A stretch of DNA of 64,000 nt, from assembly GCF_026627925.1 (NCBI RefSeq), contig NZ_JAPNLE010000009.1, positions 4,588,001 through 4,652,000 on the forward strand, in the 5' to 3' direction. The notes below the pieces were generated by a model. The model worked only from the letters and a program-made list of their open reading frames with translations, searched no databases and was not told where the DNA came from. The DNA comes from Cupriavidus sp. D39 (lineage in GTDB: Bacteria > Pseudomonadota > Gammaproteobacteria > Burkholderiales > Burkholderiaceae). Below, piece by piece: positions 17,632-28,000 of the stretch. Within the stretch, counting starts at the first letter, position 1. Every line of letters begins with the position of its first letter. A program made the position numbers and the translations under genes.

Positions 17632-18086
17632 CGAAGACTCCGGAATTCGTGGAGTCCCCAGTGTAGCGCAGGGGCCGGCCCGCGCAAGCGAACCGGCCCG
17701 GGTGTAGTTGACGGAAGGCCGGCCGTCCCGGTAGATTATCGTTTCTGCCGTGGTTGCTACGGTGGCGCCATCCCGGCGCCATGCCGTGCTCCCAGCCAGC
17801 CCCAACCCGCCCCAACCCGCCATGCGCGCTGTTTCGTCGATTTCCGCACTTGTTTGCCCTGCCTCGCAGCGGCAGGTGCCGGCGCGCGCCAAAGCCAAAA
17901 AACAGCCGCTCATCTGACCGGGGCGCTGTTCCGTCAGATGAGCGACGGAGCGGCACCTGCGTACCAGCGTACGGGGGCGAGGCCAGGATTCACGGTTCAG
18001 GCTTTCCCACTGTCCCACGCGGGCTCATCTGCCACCCGGCGCACTTCTGCACGGTTTTTATTGACCGGTCGTACAGGAGTGATTCG
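17632..18086. other. Intergenic region with promoter-like sequence and nested hairpin
   Basis: 455 bases between divergent lemA and the DapA-family gene. A promoter-like pair on the plus strand, TTGACG (17708-17713) and TAGATT (17732-17737), is spaced 18 bases. Further on, nested inverted repeats occupy 17871-17960. If transcription starts near 17745, the DapA-family mRNA would have a structured leader of about 340 bases. I see no gene here. Confidence 0.55.
17871..17960 (+). repeat. Nested inverted repeat in the leader of the DapA-family gene
   Basis: Inner arms CGCTCATCTGAC (17907-17918) and GTCAGATGAGCG (17933-17944) are perfect 12-mers around a 14-base loop. Outer arms GCAGGTGCC (17872-17880) and GGCACCTGC (17952-17960) are perfect 9-mers. 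Together they can fold into a long hairpin or cruciform. It matches no riboswitch that I recognise. It is not followed by a T-tract, so it is not an ordinary terminator. Confidence 0.5.
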
Positions 18087-19031
18087 ATGCAAGCAGTAGC
18101 TCAAGACCAGCAAGACCAGCAAGACCAGCAAGACCAGCAAGCACAACAAGTCTTTTCCGGAATCTGGCTGCCATTGGTGACGCCCTTTGCCGACGGCGCG
18201 GTCGATTTTCCCGCACTGTCCCGCCTGGTGGCGCACTACGCCGGCAGCGCCGTCGCCGGGATCGTGGTGTGCGGCAGCACTGGCGAGGCAGCCGCGCTTG
18301 ATGAGGCCGAGCAACTGGCCGTGCTGGATACGGTGCTGGCCAGTGCCGGCAACTTGCCGGTGATGATGGGCGTGGCGGGCAGCCAGGCGCGCCAGGTGCA
18401 GGCGCGCGTGCGCCAGCTGGCTGAGCGGCCGCTGGCCGGGCTGCTGGCGCCCGCGCCTTACTATGTCCGTCCGTCGCAGGCCGGCCTGCTGGATTATTTC
18501 CGCGCCCTGGCCGACAGTGCCGCCGCGCCGCTGGTGCTGTATGACATTCCCTACCGGACCGGCGTGAAGCTCGAGACGCAGACCATCCTGGCGCTGGCCG
18601 CCCATCCGAGTATCCGCGCCATCAAGGATTGCGGCGGCGATTACCACGGCACGCAGGCCATCATTGCCGACGGGCGCTTGAGCGTGCTGGCGGGCGAGGA
18701 TCACCAGTTGCTGGGCACGCTGTGCCTGGGCGGCACGGGCGCGATCATCGCCTCTGCCCATCTGTATCCGGAGCTGTTCGTCGCGCTGGCGCAGGCGGTG
18801 GCCGGGCAGCGGCTCGACCAGGCGCGCCGGCTTTTCCATGCCTTGATGCCGATGATCAAGCTGCTGTTTGCCGAGCCCAATCCGGGCCCGCTCAAGGCCA
18901 TGCTGGCGCGCGAGGGATGGCTGCGCAACGAGCTGCGCGCGCCGATGACGCCCGCCAGCGCCTCCCTTGAGGCAGCGCTGGCACGGGCCTGCGAGCAGGT
19001 CGGGGCGGCTGCGCCCGACCTGCTCGGCTGA
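18087..19031 (+). CDS. Dihydrodipicolinate synthase (DapA) family lyase
   Basis: 314 residues from the ATG at 18087, with AGGAG eight bases upstream. The fold is an aldolase TIM barrel: GIWLPLVTPFADGAVDF, the VVCGSTGEAAAL substrate loop, catalytic Tyr in APAPYYVRPSQ, YDIPYRTGV, and the Schiff-base Lys in IRAIKDCGGD. It may be DapA itself or a related aldolase or lyase. The N-terminus carries a run of Gln-Asp-Gln repeats (residues about 6-20) encoded by four exact copies of a 9-base unit, not normal for the family. It is monocistronic and convergent with hemL. Confidence 0.85.
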   Translation: MQAVAQDQQDQQDQQDQQAQQVFSGIWLPLVTPFADGAVDFPALSRLVAHYAGSAVAGIVVCGSTGEAAALDEAEQLAVLDTVLASAGNLPVMMGVAGSQARQVQARVRQLAERPLAGLLAPAPYYVRPSQAGLLDYFRALADSAAAPLVLYDIPYRTGVKLETQTILALAAHPSIRAIKDCGGDYHGTQAIIADGRLSVLAGEDHQLLGTLCLGGTGAIIASAHLYPELFVALAQAVAGQRLDQARRLFHALMPMIKLLFAEPNPGPLKAMLAREGWLRNELRAPMTPASASLEAALARACEQVGAAAPDLLG

Positions 19032-19059
19032 CCCGGCGGGCCTTCGGGCCTTCCTGCCC

Positions 19060-20349
<1,290 letters not shown>

Positions 20350-20563
20350 GGCTTTGCGTGAAATCAAAAGCGGGAGAAACGCGTTCTAACAGGCAGCAAG
20401 TTACGTTGAAGATGCCGGCAAAAGGCTCAAATGCGAGGCATATACGCGGTAACGTGCGCGAACACGGCGTATTTGGCCCGAATCCTGCTTGCCCGGCTGG
20501 CGCCGGCGGCGCCGATTCGGTACCATCTGGCCCTGAATTTTAATGGAGAGTGACTGGACCGTT

Positions 20564-20734
20564 ATGGAATACAAGACCTGGATGTGCCTGATCTGCGGCT
20601 GGATTTACGATGAAGCTACCGGCGCGCCCGAAGACGGCCTTGCCCCCGGCACCAAATGGGAAGACGTGCCCATCAACTGGACCTGCCCGGAATGCGGTGC
20701 GCGCAAGGAAGATTTCGAGATGGTGGCGCTCTGA
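20564..20734 (+). CDS. Rubredoxin
   Basis: 56 residues, the typical size. Two CxxCG knuckles (MCLICGW and TCPECGA) bind one iron, and the sequence between them (IYDEATGAPEDGLAPGTKWE) is classical. A small cytoplasmic electron carrier. I chose the ATG at 20564, which matches the family N-terminus MEYKTW; an in-frame ATG at 20543 would add seven residues. Its position ahead of the pil-chp cluster is one I associate with Ralstonia/Cupriavidus genomes. Confidence 0.95.
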   Translation: MEYKTWMCLICGWIYDEATGAPEDGLAPGTKWEDVPINWTCPECGARKEDFEMVAL

Positions 20735-21178
20735 CACGCTCCAGGGTTGCTGGAGTTGCTGGATAGCAACGCTAGATTTGCTGCGTCGCCAGCCAGGACA
20801 GGCTGGATGGCGTGATCTGGTCATGCGCGACCATGACGCGACCGTGACTACACGGCCTGGGCCGGTCAGCCCGCCGCGGCGCGTCGCGTCGATGCGACAG
20901 ATCGATAGGGGCTGCCCGAGATTCCGGATTGACGGCCCCACGGCGACTTGTCACACTCTGTTTCAAATTTGAAAATCCACCCTTTGGGGGGGACCGCGGC
21001 AGGCGCGGGTACCACGCGCCGCCGTTTGCCGGTCACCGGAGCTTTCCGGCCGGCGTGTTTTCGGGAATCAAATCGTTTTGTTTCGGGGTCCGTCGGGGCA
21101 GCCAGGCTGCCTTGCGCGGAAGTTCTCAAGTGAATGCCGGCGTTTCCGTGAGGGAAACATGCTGGTCGCGGGAACGAG
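20735..21178. other. Intergenic region upstream of the pil-chp cluster
   Basis: 444 bases between rubredoxin and pilG with no gene that I can support. It contains a perfect 14-base palindrome TTTCAAATTTGAAA (20961-20974), a G7 run (20985-20991) and an ATG at 21159 with a better ribosome-binding site (GAGGGAAAC) than the pilG start, but in a different frame from pilG. The promoter of the chemosensory operon is likely here. Confidence 0.5.
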
Positions 21179-21673
21179 ATGCGGGTCGCTCAACTACAAG
21201 AAGGTATTCGGGTCAGCGCTGAGGTCAGCGGCGCGGTCGAAGCTGGCGCCGGCGCCAGCGGCGGCGCTGCGCCTGCGCGCCGCAAGGTGCTCGTCATCGA
21301 CGATTCCAGCACCATCCGCCGCACCGCCGAGATATTCCTGTCCCAGGCCGGCTGCCAGGTGCTGCTGGCCGAAGACGGCTTCGAGGCACTCGCCAAGGTC
21401 GGCGACATGCATCCGGACCTGATCTTCTGCGACATCCTGATGCCGCGCCTGGACGGTTACCAGACCTGCGCCCTCATCAAGAAAAGCCCTCGGTTCCATG
21501 CCATCCCGGTGATCATGCTGTCCTCCCGCGACGGCGTGTTCGACCGTTCGCGCGGCCGCCTGGTCGGCGCGCAAGACCATCTCGCCAAGCCATTTACCCG
21601 TGAGTCGCTGCTGCAGGCGGTAGACGCCTGCGTGCCACGTGCCGCTGCCGTGGCCAGCCCCTTGCCGGCTTGA
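21179..21673 (+). CDS. pilG: Twitching motility response regulator PilG
   Basis: 164 residues. A single receiver domain: KVLVIDDSSTIRRTAEIFLS with the acidic pair, phosphorylation Asp in LIFCDILMPRLDGYQTC, Thr/Ser in VIMLSSRDGVFD, and Lys in HLAKPFTRESLL. The RRTAEIFL stretch is typical of PilG. It is phosphorylated by ChpA and acts on type IV pilus extension. It is first of a plus-strand operon pilG-pilH-pilI-pilJ-chpA. The N-terminal 34 residues (Ala/Gly-rich) are atypical, and the true start is uncertain. Confidence 0.9.
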   Translation: MRVAQLQEGIRVSAEVSGAVEAGAGASGGAAPARRKVLVIDDSSTIRRTAEIFLSQAGCQVLLAEDGFEALAKVGDMHPDLIFCDILMPRLDGYQTCALIKKSPRFHAIPVIMLSSRDGVFDRSRGRLVGAQDHLAKPFTRESLLQAVDACVPRAAAVASPLPA

Positions 21674-21699
21674 GCGCAACCCAAGGAATACCCATCATC

Positions 21700-22068
21700 A
21701 TGACTATCAGCAAAATCCTCATCGTCGACGACTTCCCCACCGAAGCCCTTTTCATGTCCGACCTGCTCGGCAAGAAGGGCTTCAAGGTCTCGGTGGCCGG
21801 CAATAGCGAGCAGGCCTTCGCCCGGCTCGAGAAGGAACCCTTCGACCTGATCCTGATGGACGTGGTGATGCCCGGCCAGAACGGCTACCAGGCGACCCGC
21901 GCGATCAAGCGCGACGACCGCTTCAAGGACATCCCGGTGATCATGTGCACCAGCAAGGGCCTGGACACCGACCGCATCTGGGGCATGCGCCAGGGCGCGG
22001 CCGACTACGTCGTCAAGCCGGTCGATGGTGAAGAACTGCTGACCAAGATCGCCGCGCTGGCGCACTGA
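21700..22068 (+). CDS. pilH: Twitching motility response regulator PilH
   Basis: 122 residues, a stand-alone receiver: SKILIVDDFPTEALFMSDLL, phospho-Asp in LILMDVVMPGQNGYQATRAI, Thr in IPVIMCTSKGLDTDRIWGMR, Lys in YVVKPVDGEELL. The ATG at 21700 has AAGGA upstream; a TTG 10 codons earlier overlaps the pilG stop. In Pil-Chp systems PilH is the second CheY-like protein and opposes PilG or drains phosphate from ChpA. Confidence 0.93.
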   Translation: MTISKILIVDDFPTEALFMSDLLGKKGFKVSVAGNSEQAFARLEKEPFDLILMDVVMPGQNGYQATRAIKRDDRFKDIPVIMCTSKGLDTDRIWGMRQGAADYVVKPVDGEELLTKIAALAH

Positions 22069-22121
22069 GCCGCTGCCCGATCGCATCCGACCCCATCCTT
22101 GCTTTTCACCGGACTCCGACC

Positions 22122-22699
22122 ATGACTGCGCCGCGCCAGGATCTTCGTGCCCGCCAGACCCGGCTGCAGGACTACCAGGCCATGCTGGCCCGCCGGCTGC
22201 GCGAGGCGCGCAACCTGCCAGCGGTGGACAGCTTCCTGGGCCTGCAGGTGGGACAGCGGCACTGGCTGCTGCCGTTGCCGCAGACGGGCGAGGTGCTGGA
22301 GATGCGCCAGCCCAGCCGCGTGCCGCTCACGCAGTCCTGGTACACGGGGCTGGTGAACGCGCGCGGCAGCCTGCTGGGCGTGATCGATTTCGGCCTGTTC
22401 TGCGGCGAGGAGCCACCCCGCTGCAGCCGGGCAGCAAGATCGTGGTGCTGTCGCGCCAGGTGGAGCGCGCCTGCGGCATCCTTGCCACGCGCGTGATCGG
22501 GCTGCGCCATGCCGGCGACCTGTCGTTGCCGGTAGAGGTGGCTGATCCGGCCAATGCGGCCCGGGCACGGCAGGAGCCTGCACCGGATTGGGAGGGTCCC
22601 CGTTTTGCCGATCGCGACGGGCGCGACTGGCAGGTGCTCGACGTGCGCAGGCTGCTGGCGTCGCCGGCCTTCCTGCAGGTGGGCAGGCAGGCCGCCTGA
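22122..22699 (+). CDS. pilI: CheW-like adaptor PilI, apparent frameshift
   Basis: The CheW domain is split between two frames. The first (from 22122) runs through SFLGLQVGQRHWLLPLPQTG and GLVNARGSLLGVIDFGLFCG to EEPP. The second continues with LQPGSKIVVLSRQVERACGI and LATRVIGLRHAGDL and ends at 22699. They meet at a run of four C (22416-22419), and adding one C gives one frame of 192 residues. PilI couples the receptor PilJ to the kinase ChpA. If the disruption were real, the adaptor would lack its second half and signalling would probably fail. Confidence 0.88.
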
Positions 22700-22768
22700 G
22701 CGCCGCGCGGGCTGCCCGCGACGACGCGACGACAAATCAAATTCAAAAAATAACGGACAGAGGGTGCT

Positions 22769-24937
22769 ATGGGATTCAAGATGTTCAGCCTGGGTCGCCA
22801 GGCGCCGGCGGCCGGTGCCGCCGAACTGGCGGTAGACGCTGCGGCCGCGCCCATCACGCGAAGCACCCCGGCCGAGAAGCTCTCGGGCCGGCTGTCCCGC
22901 ATCCCGTTTGCCAGCCAGCAGCGCGCGCTGACCGCTGGCGTGGTGCTGTCTCTGGTGGCGTTGCTGGCGTCGGTGTATTTCGATAACCGCGAAGCCAACA
23001 ACGGCGCGGCGCAGATCGAGATCGCCGGCGACATGCTGATGCACTCGCAGCGCCTGGCCAAGGCGGTGCCGGTGGCGCTGCTGGGCAATGCGCAGGCGTT
23101 CACGCAGCTGCGCCAGTCCAAAAGCGAGCTCGCGGGCGACTTGCAGGCGCTGCAAGACGGCAGCGAGGCCAAGCACGTGCGCGCTACCGGCGCGGTGGCC
23201 GCGCCGCTGCTGGAAAAAGCCATGGAATCCTGGCAGCGCACCGAGAAAAGCGCAGGCGACGTGCTGGCCCAGCAGCCCACCCTGACCACCATCGGCCAGA
23301 CGCTGCAGATCTTCAATGCCTCCAACCCCGAACTGCTGGAAAGCGCGGAGCAGGTGGCGGCAATCAAGCTGCAAAGCGGCGCCAACGCGCGCGAGGTGGC
23401 CGCCTCCGCGCAGCTGGTGATGCTGACGCAGCGCCTGGGTAAAAACCTGAACGAGTTCCTGGCGGGCGAAGGCGTCAACCCGGAAACCGCGTTCTTGCTC
23501 GGCAAGGACACCAACACCTTCCGCGAAACCCTGGACGGCCTGATGAACGGCAGCGAAGCGCTGCGGCTGTCGGCGGCGGGAGACGCCGAAACCCGCGGCT
23601 ACCTGCAGCAGCTGTCGCAACGTTTCGACGCGGTGCAGAAGACCACCCAGACCATCCTGCAGAACCTGCCCGGCCTGATCGCCGCCAAGCGCGCGCAGCA
23701 GCAGATCTTCAACGACAACGAGGCACTGCGCGGCGAGCTCTCCGCGTTGCAGGCCGCTTATGCGCAAGGCGCCCGCGTGCGCCCGCTCACGCTCGGCGCC
23801 ACCATCGTCTCGGCCCTGCTCACGCTGCTGTTCCTGGCCGGTCTGGCCGCGCTGTACCTGCGCGATTCGCGCGCCCGTACCCTCGAAGCCGAGGCCCGCG
23901 AGCGCGAGGCCGAAGCCCGCCGGCTGGACGAAAAGCGCAACAACGACGCGACCCAGAAGGCGATTTTGCAGTTGATGAACGAGCTGCAGGACATCGCCGA
24001 CGGCGACCTGACCAAGCAAGCCACCGTGACCGAGGACATCACCGGCGCCATCGCCGACTCGGTGAACTACACCGTGGAAGAACTGCGCGAACTGGTCGGC
24101 CGGGTGCAGCAGACCGCCGGCGAAGTGACGCAGGCATCGGGGCAGGTGCAGGACACCTCCACCGAGCTGGTCGCGGCCTCGGAAGAGCAGTCGCGCCAGA
24201 TCCGCCAGACCGGCGAATCGGTGGTGGAAATGGCCGACCGCATCACGCAGGTCTCGCGCGGCGCGGCGGAATCGGCCAACGTGGCGCGCGCCTCGCTGGC
24301 CGCGGCCGAGCAGGGCCAGCACGCCGTGCAGAATGCCATTGTGGGCATGAACGACATTCGCGAGCAGATCCAGGACACCTCCAAGCGCATCAAGCGCCTG
24401 GGCGAATCCTCGCAGGAGATCGGTGAAATCGTCGAGCTGATCTCCGACATTACCGAGCAGACCAACGTGCTGGCGCTGAACGCCGCCATCCAGGCCGCGT
24501 CCGCCGGTGAAGCCGGCCGCGGCTTCTCGGTGGTGGCCGAAGAAGTGCAACGGCTGGCAGAGCGCTCCGGCGAGGCAACCAAGCAGATCGGCGCGCTGAT
24601 CCGCACCATCCAGACCGACACGCAGGACGCGGTGCACGCCATGGAGCGCAGCACGCAGGGCGTGGTGGAAGGGGCCAAGCTGTCGGACAACGCCGGCGCC
24701 GCGCTGGTGGAGATCGGCCGCGTGTCGCGCCAGCTCGCCGAACTGATCGAGCAGATCTCGCAGACCACCTCGCACGAGGCGGGGCTGGCTACCGCGGTGG
24801 CACGCAACATCGAAGGGATCCTGCAGGTGACCGAGCAGACCTCGTCCGGCACGCGCCAGACGGCACTCTCGGTGCGCCAGCTGACCTTGCTGACCGAAGA
24901 GCTGCGCAACTCGGTGCTGCGATTCAAGATCGCCTGA
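22769..24937 (+). CDS. pilJ: Type IV pilus methyl-accepting chemotaxis receptor PilJ
   Basis: 722 residues. A cytoplasmic head, a membrane helix near residues 50-68 and a periplasmic region follow, with two PilJ repeats (AQIEIAGDMLMHSQRLAKAV and VAASAQLVMLTQRLGKNLNE). A second membrane helix lies near 345, then HAMP and the signalling domain with its conserved tip (ISDITEQTNVLALNAAIQAA). It senses surface contact or pilus state in the Pil-Chp system. AGAGGG Shine-Dalgarno. No pilK (CheR) gene follows. Confidence 0.95.
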   Translation: MGFKMFSLGRQAPAAGAAELAVDAAAAPITRSTPAEKLSGRLSRIPFASQQRALTAGVVLSLVALLASVYFDNREANNGAAQIEIAGDMLMHSQRLAKAVPVALLGNAQAFTQLRQSKSELAGDLQALQDGSEAKHVRATGAVAAPLLEKAMESWQRTEKSAGDVLAQQPTLTTIGQTLQIFNASNPELLESAEQVAAIKLQSGANAREVAASAQLVMLTQRLGKNLNEFLAGEGVNPETAFLLGKDTNTFRETLDGLMNGSEALRLSAAGDAETRGYLQQLSQRFDAVQKTTQTILQNLPGLIAAKRAQQQIFNDNEALRGELSALQAAYAQGARVRPLTLGATIVSALLTLLFLAGLAALYLRDSRARTLEAEAREREAEARRLDEKRNNDATQKAILQLMNELQDIADGDLTKQATVTEDITGAIADSVNYTVEELRELVGRVQQTAGEVTQASGQVQDTSTELVAASEEQSRQIRQTGESVVEMADRITQVSRGAAESANVARASLAAAEQGQHAVQNAIVGMNDIREQIQDTSKRIKRLGESSQEIGEIVELISDITEQTNVLALNAAIQAASAGEAGRGFSVVAEEVQRLAERSGEATKQIGALIRTIQTDTQDAVHAMERSTQGVVEGAKLSDNAGAALVEIGRVSRQLAELIEQISQTTSHEAGLATAVARNIEGILQVTEQTSSGTRQTALSVRQLTLLTEELRNSVLRFKIA

Positions 24938-25022
24938 CAAGCCAGCACTGGTGTTCAACGCGAGCCCGCGCGGATGCGGGCCACGGACCGGCGCCACCGC
25001 ATTGGACGCATTGGAAGCAGTC

Positions 25023-28000
25023 ATGTCATTGAATTTCCCTGTCTCGCGCGAGGCCGCCGGCACCGATCCGGCCGTGCAGGATCCGCTGCCGTCGCCAGCA
25101 CTGGCCGCGCCCGCGCCGGACCTGTCCGCCGAGCTATCCGCTCCAGTCGGGAAAGCCGCTGCCCCGGTGGCCCGGGATCTTTCCGTGCTGGCCTGGCTGG
25201 CGCCGAGCCTGCGCACCGCGCTGGACGATGCCGCCGCGGAGCTGGGCCACTACGTCGATGAAGTGCAGCAGGCGCCCGAGGCGCTTGGCGCGCGCGACAC
25301 CACCTCGCTGCGCCTGGCCGGCCAGCATCTGCACCAGGCCGCCGGCGCGGTGCATATCGTTGGCCTGCGCGGGGTCGATCCGTATTGCCAGGCGCTGCGC
25401 CGCTTGCTGGAAGGCGTCGATGGCGGCGCCGTGCCCGCCGACGCCGGCACGCTGGCCGCATTCCGCCTGGGCGTGCAGGCGCTGGCCGAGTACGTCGACG
25501 ACCTGATGGCTGGCGACGAGGAAGATCCGGTGCGGCTGTTCCGTTCCTATGCCGACGTGCTGGGCCGCCTTGGCGAAGACCGCGTGCACCCCGCCGACCT
25601 GTGGGTGGACGAGCTGCAGATGCTGCCCGGCATCCTGCTGCCGATGCGCATGGCCGCAACCGTCACGCGCGCGCGCCAGCGCTTCGAGGCGGCGTTGCTC
25701 AAGGCGCTGCGCTTGCCGGTGCCGTGCGTTGACCCGAGCCTGTTGCACGAGGCCTATCTGCCGCTGGAATCCGCGCTGGAAGACGTCCGTGCGAGCGAGC
25801 AGGAACTGCGCCGCGCCACCGACCATCCCGACCGCGGCGTGTGGCACGTGCTGGCGCTGGTGTTCGGCGCGCTGGCCCACGGCCTGCTGCCGTCGGACCT
25901 GCTGGCCAAGCGGCTGGCGGGGCGGGCCCACCTGCTGCTGCGCCAGTACCTGCAAGGGCAGGTGCGGGTGCCGCAGGCCTTGCTCAACGACGCCGTGTAC
26001 CTGCTGGTCACCACCAGCGGCACGCTGCCCGCGAACGAACCGCAGAGCGCGCCCGTGCTGGTGCTGCGCTCCGCCATTCGAGAATGCCTGCAAGCCTTCC
26101 GCATCGACGCGGCGCACGCCGCGGTGCATGCCGATTTCCGCGTGCGCTATTACGGCTGGCTCGACCCGATCGATACCCGCAACCTGCAGCAGGCGGCCAC
26201 CGCGCTCGAGCGGGCCGCCGCCGCCGGCCCGGACTACGGCGAATGGCATAACGCGCTCGCCGTGCTGGCCGAAGCCGCGCAGCCGCTGGCCCAGCCGGCG
26301 CTGCTGCGCTGCCTGGATGCCGCGGCGCAGGTCCGCCCCGGCGCCGACGACCCCTTTGGCGCCGGCGCCATTGCCTTGTTCCTGGGGCGGGCACTAGCGC
26401 TGCCATGGCGCGTGCATGGCAGCACCGGGCACGCGGCGGCCGCCGAGTTCGCGCGGCGTTGCGATGAACTGACCTCGTACCTTGGTGCGCGCGAGCGCGG
26501 CGAGCCGGTTGCGCAAGCGCCGCGCTGGCTCGCGCAGATGGTGGACCAGGCGCGCACGCAACGCCTGCGCGAGGCCGCGCTCGCGCAACTGCGCGGCCAC
26601 CTCGACAGCGGCGAATCCTGGCTCGATGCCTATGACCGCGATGCCGCCCGTGCCGAAGCCGGCGCCCACCTGCGCGACGCCGAACGCGCTTTCGCGGCGC
26701 TTGCCGGGACGCTGGATGGCCTGCGCGAGGCCGGCGCGCTGCCGGAAGCACTGCAGGCCGATGCGCTCGCGGTAGCGGCGGCGCTGGAGCGCGTGATGCC
26801 AGCGCTGGAATGGCTTGCTGGCGCTCGCGCCACGCAGGTTGCAGGCGACGCTGCCAGCGCTGCCGACGCGGCGCGCGAGCGCGCTGCCCGCCTTGCCGCG
26901 ATTGCCGGCGAGCTGGGTGTTGTGCATGCCTTTATCGATGCGCTGGCATTTGGCCGCACCGCAGCGGCGGATGCGCATGCCGAAGCCGCCGACATTGCCG
27001 CTCAAGAAGAGCAGGGCAGCGCGGTTTCCCACGCGAGGCTGCTAGCCAATGCGCGCGCGGCGGTCAACGATGCGGTGCGCCATCCGGCCGCAGCCGACGC
27101 GCCCGAGGTGACGGCGCTGCGCGCCGCGCTGCAGGCCATGAACGAGCAGGCCGCCATTGACGACGCAGCCGGCCTGCGTCGCCAGGCCGGCGAAGCCACC
27201 ACGCAACTCAATGCCTGGCTCGCCGGTTCCGAGGGCGCGGCCGAGCGCCTGGTGGTGGCGCTGGCCGAGGCGCTGCCGACCAGCGCGCCCGGCACGCCCG
27301 CGCCCGCGGCAGCGATGCCCGCCGCGGCCGACACCGCCGCGATCGACGCCGAACTGCTGGATATCTTCCTGACCGAAGCGGTCGAGGTGCTGGGCGAGGT
27401 CGCCAACGATCTCGGCGGCGGCCTCCTGGCGCTGGCAGTTGCCGATACCATCAGCCGCCTGCGCCGCGCCTTCCATACGCTCAAGGGATCCAGCCGGATG
27501 GTGGGCCTGCATCGTTTTGGCGAGGCAGCCTGGGCGATCGAGCAGGTGATGAACCTTTGGATTGCCGAGGCCCGCGCCCCGGCGCCGGTCCTGCTGGACT
27601 TGCTGGTGCGTGCCCACGACGAGCTGTCCGGTTGGGTGAGCGCGCTGCGCGACGATGCCCATGCCGCGCACGACGCCACGGGCCTGCTGGCCACGGCGCA
27701 GTCTGTGCGCGCGGGCGAGCAGCCCGAGCCGGAGCACATCGCCGAGGCGGTGGCTTCGCCTGTGCAGGCGGCCGGGCCTGAGCTGGTGGTGGCGCAGCCC
27801 GAAGACGGGCAGGTGCTGGAAGCACAAGCGGAGCAAGAGCCGGAGCAAGAGATTCAGCTCCCGCTGCAGGCGGCTGAACAGCCGGCCGAGGCCGAAGAAG
27901 ACAGCGCCGCCGCCGGGGATGCCAAGGTCATTCCTTTCCGCTTTGCCAGCACGCCGGCTGAGGAAAACGACCACTTCAAGCTGATCGGCCCGGTGCGTAT

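Noticed and set aside
15841..18099. 752-codon plus-strand frame opposite the lemA-TPM cluster
   Set aside because: It is antisense to three well-recognised genes, with His/Arg/Gly-rich composition typical of shadows in GC-rich DNA.
22172..25216. 1014-codon minus-strand frame opposite pilI and pilJ
   Set aside because: Antisense to pilJ with all domains on the plus strand. Long antisense frames are expected at this G+C content.
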